This document shows, piece by piece, positions 1 through 6,099 of a stretch of DNA of 7,369 nucleotides; position 1 is the stretch's first letter; every line of letters begins with the position of its first letter. A program made the position numbers and the translations under genes. Origin of the DNA: an uncultured Lachnospiraceae bacterium (GTDB lineage Bacteria > Bacillota > Clostridia > Lachnospirales > Lachnospiraceae); NCBI GenBank assembly GCA_958446555.1, contig CAUCWU010000117.1:1-7369 (forward strand), written 5' to 3'. The notes under the pieces are model-generated. The model ran no database searches. It was given only the letters and a program-made list of their open reading frames with translations, and was not told the DNA's origin.

Positions 1-1
1 A

Positions 2-790
2 CAGATCGTTAATCAGAAGGATAGTCTTGGAAAGATTTATGAGATTACCTCTCAGCTGGATCAAAGAGGACCAGAGGAGGTGCTTTTCTATGCGGCTCAA
101 GTGCTTTCGAAGCTGATGGAGACCGACGATGCAGCAATTTATACAGTGGCCAACAAAGATTATGCTCGTCTGTTTTCCTTCACGTCTCAGACGGCAAAAA
201 AGCTTGGAAAATCAATTTGCTATTCAGATATGAAGGACATGTACGATGAGCTGCTTGCACACAGAGTTTATATTAACAAAACAATGGATAGTAACTATCC
301 GTTAATGGCCTGCGCAGTCTATTCAGAAGATCAGATGCAGACCATTTTGATGCTCTGGGGTCTTCCTTGGGAGCGTATGAATTTAGCAGAGGCCAATCGT
401 TTGACAGTGGTTGGATATCTGATTCAAAATGCAGTTGTAAGAGCAAGTCGCTATCTGGATGCACTCCGCGAAAGACGTTATGTAGAAGATAGCGATATAT
501 TAGGAAACGAGGCATTCAAGCAATTGGTAAATGCATTTTTTGATGCAAAGCGCAATGGTCTTACTGAGTGTTGCTTATTAAAAATTCATCATACAGCTGA
601 AAACTTTAAGGAGACAGCTCAAAGGTTGGAAAAGAAGTTGCGCCAGACAGATTATTTTGGTGTGCTTTCAGATGGTCTCTATGTGCTTCTTCCGAATACA
701 GATGACGAAGATGCAGAGGGCGTAATAGCACGTTTTAAAAAGGAAGGTTTTGAGAGTACAATTGTTCATACGGAGGATGTAGTAGCATGA
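2..790 (+). CDS. pelD: PelD-like c-di-GMP receptor, 5' end missing (GAF + degenerate GGDEF)
   Basis: The frame is open from the first bases of the window, so this is the 3' part (262 residues) of a longer gene; the GTG at 80 is internal, not a start. Residues 1-26 look like a charged helical linker, residues about 30-150 fit a GAF domain, and about 165-262 a shortened GGDEF-like domain. RQTD (residues 214-217, bases 641-652) is followed after exactly five residues by SDGLY, where a diguanylate cyclase would have GGDEF. The c-di-GMP inhibitory site (RxxD) is therefore kept while the active site is lost, which is the hallmark of PelD. In known Pel systems PelD is an inner-membrane protein whose c-di-GMP binding switches on polymer synthesis; its N-terminal membrane helices would lie upstream of the window. 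The identification is supported by pelE and pelF downstream. It overlaps pelE by four bases. R244 might be the third ligand-contacting arginine known from Pseudomonas PelD, but that is a guess. Confidence 0.9.
   Translation, partial: QIVNQKDSLGKIYEITSQLDQRGPEEVLFYAAQVLSKLMETDDAAIYTVANKDYARLFSFTSQTAKKLGKSICYSDMKDMYDELLAHRVYINKTMDSNYPLMACAVYSEDQMQTILMLWGLPWERMNLAEANRLTVVGYLIQNAVVRASRYLDALRERRYVEDSDILGNEAFKQLVNAFFDAKRNGLTECCLLKIHHTAENFKETAQRLEKKLRQTDYFGVLSDGLYVLLPNTDDEDAEGVIARFKKEGFESTIVHTEDVVA
772..776 (+). promoter_or_regulatory. Ribosome binding site for pelE
   Basis: GGAGG lies within the last codons of pelD, ten bases before the pelE ATG that overlaps the pelD stop codon. The spacing is slightly long, so coupling to pelD translation probably helps initiation. 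Confidence 0.6.
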
Positions 791-1740
791 CAAGAGCAGA
801 ATGGATGTTTGTGATTGTATGGATCATCAATTTGATTGTATCTGTTCTTTATTATTTGTGGGGAGCTTTATTCTATGTTCCAGCGAGAGAACAGCAAGAT
901 AAGGATGAGGCAGAATATCTTCATGATAACAGACGAACCTACTTGATTCGAGTGATCGTTATGGTGCTGTGTCCAATCGTAGGACCTCTTTTCTTTCTAG
1001 TCAGTTATCTGATTTATATGACAATATTTAGACAGGAAGTGGATCTTGAGGATGTAATTTTTAGTAAGGAACGAGTCAAGACACATGCAAAGGCAGACGA
1101 GGAACGAGAGCGAAATCTGGTTCCTCTTGAGGAGGCACTTGCGGTAAGTGATAAGAAAAATCTTCGAATGCTGATGTTGAATGTAATTCGAGGGGATCTT
1201 CAAGATTCACTTGAATCTATTGCGCTTGCATTAAACAGTTCTGATTCAGAGACCTCTCATTATGCTGCGTCGGTGCTTCGAGATGAGTTGAATGACTTTC
1301 GCGTAAATGTGCAGAAAATCTATACCGATATGAAAGAGGAGAAGGAAGACCAGACTGATGCAGAGACGATGCTGATTGATTATATGAATCGAATTTTGTG
1401 TCAAAAGGTTTTTACAGAGATAGAGCAAGCAAAGTTTGTTCAAATGATGGTAGATGCAGCAGAATCTCTTTATCAGAAGAATGCGCAGTTGGTAACGCCA
1501 GCGCGATATGAGGCTGTTTGTTTGCGATTGATTGAACAAAAACAGTTTGACCAAGCTGATGTTTGGTGTGAGCGCCTTGCAAAACAGTATCCAGAGGAAT
1601 TATCAGCATACACATGTAGATTGAAATTATATTTTATAAAAGGCGACAAAGAACATTTCTTTGCCGTGATGGATCAGCTAAAGAAGTCCGATACGATTAT
1701 TGATAATGAGACGTTGGAGCTGATTCGCGTATTTAGCTAA
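787..1740 (+). CDS. pelE: PelE-like membrane protein with cytosolic TPR-like domain
   Basis: This 317-residue protein has two hydrophobic helices near the N-terminus (about residues 7-31 and 53-80), joined by a short charged loop, then a long soluble, helix-rich region of about 235 residues. That region contains a VPLEEAL segment (from residue 112), a SETSHYAAS segment (154-162) and, from about 240 on, helical pairs resembling tetratricopeptide repeats. Two membrane helices plus a cytosolic TPR-type domain is the architecture of PelE, which in Pseudomonas forms an inner-membrane complex with PelD, PelF and PelG. The ATG overlaps the pelD stop as ATGA, so translation is probably coupled; a GGAGG lies about ten bases upstream, inside pelD. 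The gene position directly after pelD matches both Gram-negative and Bacillus pel clusters. The assignment rests on architecture, position and remembered family patterns rather than a catalytic motif. Confidence 0.82.
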   Translation: MTRAEWMFVIVWIINLIVSVLYYLWGALFYVPAREQQDKDEAEYLHDNRRTYLIRVIVMVLCPIVGPLFFLVSYLIYMTIFRQEVDLEDVIFSKERVKTHAKADEERERNLVPLEEALAVSDKKNLRMLMLNVIRGDLQDSLESIALALNSSDSETSHYAASVLRDELNDFRVNVQKIYTDMKEEKEDQTDAETMLIDYMNRILCQKVFTEIEQAKFVQMMVDAAESLYQKNAQLVTPARYEAVCLRLIEQKQFDQADVWCERLAKQYPEELSAYTCRLKLYFIKGDKEHFFAVMDQLKKSDTIIDNETLELIRVFS

Positions 1741-1745
1741 AAGAA

Positions 1746-1754
1746 AGAAGGTGA
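1746..1754 (+). promoter_or_regulatory. Ribosome binding site that fixes the start of the large membrane protein
   Basis: AGAAGGTGA matches the Shine-Dalgarno consensus AGGAGGTGA except for one base, and lies five bases before ATG 1760 (eight bases counted from the GG core). The upstream GTG at 1751 is part of this site and so is not a plausible start; ATG 1766 would be too far. Confidence 0.75.
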
Positions 1755-1759
1755 AGGCG

Positions 1760-4147
1760 ATGTCTATGACAATACTTACAATCCTGCAGATTGCGCAGGC
1801 GCTCAGTGCATATACGTTGGTGACATGTATTTTTCCAGCGATCTTATTGCATAAACGGCTGGCAGCATATAAAATGTCAGAAAGGTTGATTGGATATTTC
1901 CTTGCCGGTAATTTTTATATTATTTATCTGGTATTTTTGCTCCAGTTTCTTCATATATCACATCCGATCACATTGCAGATTGGTACGATTGCTCCGTTTT
2001 TCCCAATTATTTGGAAGAAAAGAAAAAATTTCCATATTGTCTCAAGAGCCAGTTCTGCCTCTCAGCTTGCGATTCATGTTCTTCGCAGAGAAGTGGGCGT
2101 TAAGACACTGATTGTAAAGGGATGGAAAAATTTTAATAATCAACATTCAGATAAAATAAAAAAATGGCTGGTTTGTTATTTGCCAGATTTGCTCCTTACG
2201 ATAGCAATTATAGTAGGTGTATTTTATGTTTATGGAGTAAATACAGTTACTGTATTTGGATATAAGGCTTCAGATGTTCCGGTTCATAATCTTTGGATTA
2301 ATGAAATGGACAACAATAATATTTTTGCAAATGGTGTATATCCACATGGATTTCACTGCGTCATTTATTATCTGCATGCGACATTTGGAATTAAAACCTA
2401 TATCTTATTAAGAGTATTTTCACTTGTGCAGACGCTATTTGTGCATTTGGCACTGCTGGTATCATTAAAGGTAATTTGTAAGGTTCGATTTACACCATAT
2501 ATAGGAACAGCAGCATATTTAATGTTAAACATCTATAATAGCAATTCATTTGTGCGTTATTCAAGTACACTTCCTCAAGAATATGGAATGCTGTTTATTT
2601 TTCCTGCTGGTGTGCTTGCCATTCGCTTCTTCCAAGAATATGCAGCATTTCAAGTTGAGACAGATGAAAATAAAAAAAGTTGGATGAAAAAAAGAATAAA
2701 AGACTATCTGGTTGCATTTGCAGTCAGCTTTTCTCTAACCCTTACCGTCCATTTTTACAATACAATGCCAACTGGTATTTTATGTTTGGGAATTGCGGTG
2801 GGCTTTTGTTTCCGTTTTTGTAAATGGAGATACTTTTGGCGTATTATTCTGACGGGCATTTTAAGTGTGATGCTTGCAGTTTTGCCAATGGCAATTGGTG
2901 TGGTTATGGGACATCCATTGCAGGGATCATTGTATTGGGGACTGAATGTAATAAATGGAACAGCAAACAAAACAGAAGAGGGAGATTTTAAGGAAACAGT
3001 TATTATTGATAAAAATGGAAATGAAATTCGAGTTGTCGGTGATGTAGATGAAGAGGTGCTTGGAAATATAATAAATGGAGAGCAAATGACAGATGGAGAA
3101 GAATCTTCTTATGAGTCACAGACTGATCCCTCCCAGATGTCACAGGAGCAAAAAAAGAAAGAGTCAAAAGTAAAACAGTTGTTGGTATCTATAAAAAATA
3201 AGCTCGATATTATCTTAATTGAAATTCAGGTGTATTGTACGGTTTCCAATCACAAGGTTATGATAATAATGGTTCTTGCAATTGTGAATTTGATTCTGTT
3301 AGGTGCAATTGCGTTAGTGCTTAAGAAAAATGATTATGGCGGAATGATTTGGTCGATTGGATTCTATATGCTTTTCATGTGTCTAATGCAGTCATTACCA
3401 GCACTTGGTCTTCCAGAATTGATGCAGCCGTCTCGAGTTTGTATTTTCTTTTGCTATTCGCTGGGGTTGGTGTGGGCATTGAATGCAGATGCATTTCTTT
3501 ATCTAGTATTCGGCTGGATAAAAAAGCAGGAAATCTCGCATATCTTTTCAGGAGCAATGCTTGCAATCGTTTCTGTGGCAGCATTGTTATTAGGATTAGT
3601 GAGAACACCTGTTACAGCAAATGGTTTGGAGACGAATGAGGCAATCATTTGTCTTACCAATATCATGCATGAAAATAAAAAATTTAATTGGACGATTGTA
3701 TCGGCGAACGATGAGCATCAAATGTTGGTGGACGATGGCCGTCACTATGAGATGATCACTTTTTTAAAACAATTGATGAATTTAGAAAAGAATCCCGAGA
3801 TTACGCTTCCAACAGAATATGTGTATTTCTTTATTGAGAAACAACCAATCAACTATGCTGAAAGTGCCGATGGAATTGATCTTCAACCAGTCTCAGAAGA
3901 GGGAGCAAAAACACCAGTCAATACAGGTGGAGGTATTTCGGCTTATACAGCTGATGCGCGTTGGAGTACAATGTCTCATATGTACTATTGGGCACAGGCA
4001 TTTATGAAGCTGTATCCGAATGAGATGAAGGTGTATTATGAGACGGATGATTTTGTCTGCTATTATATTCATCAGAATGTAGAGTGCCTTTACAATCTGG
4101 CAATTGATTATGGCTATAACAATCCGAAGGAACAGGAGGAAGAGTAA
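1760..4147 (+). CDS. Large polytopic membrane protein, GT-C glycosyltransferase-like
   Basis: This 795-residue protein has roughly 11-13 hydrophobic segments (the first four at about 4-30, 43-66, 70-85 and 136-160). After the fourth comes a polar loop (residues 172-199) with D172, H176, E182, D184 and a YPHGFH ending, followed by another helix. An acidic loop ending in a YP-G-H pattern recalls GT-C-fold enzymes, which take lipid-linked sugar donors on the outer face. A hydrophilic loop of about 115 residues (384-500) and a soluble C-terminal domain (about 615-795) with EYVYFFIEK and YYETDDFVCYY segments add to this. It is not PelG, which is shorter and transporter-like. I place the start at ATG 1760 because AGAAGGTGA lies just upstream; the in-frame GTG at 1751 sits inside that Shine-Dalgarno. 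The stop overlaps the next start by one base (TAATG). The gene is real; its function as a glycosyltransferase or a polymer-modifying or transport partner is inference. Confidence 0.8.
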   Translation: MSMTILTILQIAQALSAYTLVTCIFPAILLHKRLAAYKMSERLIGYFLAGNFYIIYLVFLLQFLHISHPITLQIGTIAPFFPIIWKKRKNFHIVSRASSASQLAIHVLRREVGVKTLIVKGWKNFNNQHSDKIKKWLVCYLPDLLLTIAIIVGVFYVYGVNTVTVFGYKASDVPVHNLWINEMDNNNIFANGVYPHGFHCVIYYLHATFGIKTYILLRVFSLVQTLFVHLALLVSLKVICKVRFTPYIGTAAYLMLNIYNSNSFVRYSSTLPQEYGMLFIFPAGVLAIRFFQEYAAFQVETDENKKSWMKKRIKDYLVAFAVSFSLTLTVHFYNTMPTGILCLGIAVGFCFRFCKWRYFWRIILTGILSVMLAVLPMAIGVVMGHPLQGSLYWGLNVINGTANKTEEGDFKETVIIDKNGNEIRVVGDVDEEVLGNIINGEQMTDGEESSYESQTDPSQMSQEQKKKESKVKQLLVSIKNKLDIILIEIQVYCTVSNHKVMIIMVLAIVNLILLGAIALVLKKNDYGGMIWSIGFYMLFMCLMQSLPALGLPELMQPSRVCIFFCYSLGLVWALNADAFLYLVFGWIKKQEISHIFSGAMLAIVSVAALLLGLVRTPVTANGLETNEAIICLTNIMHENKKFNWTIVSANDEHQMLVDDGRHYEMITFLKQLMNLEKNPEITLPTEYVYFFIEKQPINYAESADGIDLQPVSEEGAKTPVNTGGGISAYTADARWSTMSHMYYWAQAFMKLYPNEMKVYYETDDFVCYYIHQNVECLYNLAIDYGYNNPKEQEEE
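4134..4140 (+). promoter_or_regulatory. Ribosome binding site for the PelA-like gene
   Basis: AGGAGGA is a perfect Shine-Dalgarno core inside the last codons of the upstream gene, six bases before ATG 4147. It supports that start and independent as well as coupled initiation at the TAATG overlap. Confidence 0.8.
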
Positions 4148-6018
4148 TGGTATCACGCAGAAATTATGCAGCAATTACGATTGTAATGGCAATTATCTTT
4201 TTCCTGTTTCAGTTTTTGAATATGGCAAAGGATCACTGGAATAACTATAGCACGAACCAGTATGCCAAAAATGTGGAGGAGCTTCCAGGAGCGGACAGTG
4301 TATATCTTGCTTCGACTAGCGATAATCTGGATCAACAGGACGATAATTTCATAAAGTGGTCACAGAATCCGTGTATTGTATGTATTGGTTCCGACAAGGA
4401 AGGAACAATGGGAGAGATGCTTGGAAATTGGGCCTTATATATGAAAAGAGAACTTCAATATTATGAGTCGATCTTTGATTATGACGAGGCAATCTCAAGT
4501 AAAAAACAGAAAACACCACAATTTATTTTAATTGATCCAGACTATGTTGACTGGGATGATACCAAGCAGATTCGCAGCTTACAAAGTAGCATGGAAAATG
4601 GTGTGAATCTGATTTTTGGAAAGCTTCCGGATGTTTCTGTTGTTAGCAGTCATAAGCTGTTACGTCGTTTGCTTGGCATTAACGAGATTACAAGTGAGCA
4701 TGTGACGGCAGAGGGAATCCATCTATATGGTGGTTTTTTGTTGGGTGGAGAAGCGATTTATAAAGCAGAAACCGAGGAAGAGAAGAAAAATCAAGACCTT
4801 GAGCTTACATTCCCTTGGTACCATCTGACAAGTGGCACAAAGATTTATATGAAGGGAATGCTTGAGAATCCAGATGTGAAGATTCAAGAGTATCCTCCTC
4901 TTATCTGGAGAAAAAATTTTGACACGGCATCGGTTTTTGCTGTGATTGGTGACTATATGTCAGATGCGACCGGGTTAGGTCTTGTCGCTGCAATGCTGTC
5001 TGAAATGCAGTCGTACACGGTTTATCCGGTGATTAATGCGCAGAACTTTATCGCAGTGAACTATCCGGGAACGGTGAATGAGAATACGTTGGCATTGCGC
5101 CAGATGTACAGTCAGACGATGAGAGGACTGTTTCGCGATGTTATTTGGCCAACCTTCTCATCAATAAACATCAAAACATCATTTCGACTCTCCAGTATGA
5201 TGGCAATGCAATTTGATTATTCTGATACGGCAAAGCCAAATGGGGAGGATGTTCAATACTATATGGAGGCCGTAAATGAGGAAGAGGGCGAGATGGGTTA
5301 CTCTGCCTACAGTGTATCAGATACCTCCATCGTAGAAAAGGTCGATGAGGATGAATCGTTTTGGAATAAAATACTTCCAGATTATCAATTTGCGTCGCTC
5401 TATGCATCAGACAGATCCGACGAGGAACTTCAAACAGCATTAGACAGCGATTTCTTGAACCAGGTTCGCACAGTTGTCAAAGGTATTAAAGAGACGAGTG
5501 ATGTTGTCGGCTATGAAAATAATCAGGTGACAAGGCAGGATGCATTGATTGATGGGTATGAGCATACATTTCGCCAGGATTTGCGGATTAGAAGTGTGGA
5601 GACAGCACTTGGCTATACATGCATTCTTGCCGATGTGAGTAGAGCTGCCTATCCGCAGTCTGATGAGGATGGTTGGGAAAAACTATCCGAGAAGCTGATG
5701 GCTAATACAATCACCTACTGGGAGCCATTTTCTAATTTTGCAGGTACCACGGTCTCTGAGTGTGATAGTCGTATCAGACGTTTTTTGTCACTTAATTATG
5801 AAGATGCCAAAAGTGAAAGTGAAGATAAAGTTCTGATTCATGCATCAGAGGGAAGCGAAACGGCATGGTTTCTTCTTCGAACAAGTGGAGAAGTTGTAAC
5901 TGATGTGACAGGTGGCACCTATCAGAAGATAGAGGATAATGTCTGGTTGATTGGAGTGGAAGAGTCCACTGTAATGGTGACATTAGGAGCATCACACAAG
6001 CTGTTTTATTATGACTGA
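4147..6018 (+). CDS. PelA/DUF2194-like membrane-anchored protein with degenerate deacetylase domain
   Basis: This 623-residue protein starts with a short basic stretch and one hydrophobic helix (about 7-26) with no clear cleavage site, so it is probably a membrane anchor with the rest outside. Residues about 60-200 look like an alpha/beta (reductase- or amidotransferase-like) domain, as in DUF2194/PelA proteins. Residues 289-308 (SYTVYPVINAQN, then AVNYPG) fit the start of the PelA polysaccharide-deacetylase domain, where active members read DDFP. Residues 381-390 (GEMGYSAYSV after G381) fit the spot where active members carry HGYNH. The usual Asp-Asp and His-xxx-His ligands are V304/N305 and S386/V390, and no histidine occurs between H226 and H473. 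A beta-rich tail (about 540-623) closes the protein. No glycoside hydrolase domain like that of Pseudomonas PelA is present. AGGAGGA sits six bases before the ATG. Its location between pelE and pelF matches the Bacillus pelA-deacetylase gene. The family assignment is moderately sure; loss of catalysis is inferred. Confidence 0.75.
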   Translation: MVSRRNYAAITIVMAIIFFLFQFLNMAKDHWNNYSTNQYAKNVEELPGADSVYLASTSDNLDQQDDNFIKWSQNPCIVCIGSDKEGTMGEMLGNWALYMKRELQYYESIFDYDEAISSKKQKTPQFILIDPDYVDWDDTKQIRSLQSSMENGVNLIFGKLPDVSVVSSHKLLRRLLGINEITSEHVTAEGIHLYGGFLLGGEAIYKAETEEEKKNQDLELTFPWYHLTSGTKIYMKGMLENPDVKIQEYPPLIWRKNFDTASVFAVIGDYMSDATGLGLVAAMLSEMQSYTVYPVINAQNFIAVNYPGTVNENTLALRQMYSQTMRGLFRDVIWPTFSSINIKTSFRLSSMMAMQFDYSDTAKPNGEDVQYYMEAVNEEEGEMGYSAYSVSDTSIVEKVDEDESFWNKILPDYQFASLYASDRSDEELQTALDSDFLNQVRTVVKGIKETSDVVGYENNQVTRQDALIDGYEHTFRQDLRIRSVETALGYTCILADVSRAAYPQSDEDGWEKLSEKLMANTITYWEPFSNFAGTTVSECDSRIRRFLSLNYEDAKSESEDKVLIHASEGSETAWFLLRTSGEVVTDVTGGTYQKIEDNVWLIGVEESTVMVTLGASHKLFYYD

Positions 6019-6099
6019 GAAGACAAAAATAAGTGCAAACGAAAAATAAATTGATCGTTTAATACTAATAAACACAAAAATAACGAAAGGAGTTGTCGC
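6019..6099 (+). other. AT-rich spacer between the PelA-like gene and pelF
   Basis: This 81-base spacer is the only sizeable gap in an otherwise tightly packed operon. It is very A-rich and codes for nothing visible. It holds a 6-bp inverted repeat (AAACGA at 6037-6042 and TCGTTT at 6055-6060, 12-base AT-rich loop) and an exact 10-bp direct repeat, ACAAAAATAA, at 6023-6032 and 6074-6083. The stem is too short and AT-rich to call a terminator, and I see no well-spaced -35/-10 pair. It may be a translation-tuning leader, an RNA-processing site or plain spacer. Confidence 0.5.
6086..6092 (+). promoter_or_regulatory. Ribosome binding site for pelF
   Basis: AAAGGAG lies seven bases before ATG 6100, which begins the conserved PelF N-terminus at its normal place. 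Confidence 0.8.

Noticed and set aside
80..790. GTG at 80 as the start of the first gene
   Set aside because: The same frame is open to the left window edge and its upstream residues continue the helical linker expected before the PelD GAF domain, so the GTG is an internal valine.
1751..1759. GTG at 1751 as the start of the large membrane protein
   Set aside because: It lies within the Shine-Dalgarno sequence that serves ATG 1760 and has no site of its own at a suitable distance.
1760..4147. Large membrane protein as PelG
   Set aside because: PelG is a shorter transporter-like protein normally placed after pelF; this one has a large soluble C-terminal domain and an acidic GT-C-type loop.
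3893..4174. Antisense reading frame across the junction of the membrane-protein and PelA-like genes, and other minus-strand frames in the window
   Set aside because: They lie opposite well-supported genes, have no ribosome binding sites or recognisable domains, and have compositions typical of shadow frames.
4147..6018. Glycoside hydrolase activity in the PelA-like protein
   Set aside because: There is no room for, or sign of, the N-terminal TIM-barrel hydrolase of Pseudomonas PelA; the N-terminal part is an anchor followed by an alpha/beta reductase-like domain.
6037..6060. Rho-independent terminator before pelF
   Set aside because: The stem is only six pairs with a 12-base AT loop, it lacks a GC-rich stem with an adjoining T-run, and it would cut an operon whose products act together.
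6051..6071. Promoter in the spacer before pelF (TTGATC with TAATAA-like element)
   Set aside because: The spacing between the two boxes is about nine bases, far from the 16-18 expected, and such boxes are common by chance in AT-rich DNA.
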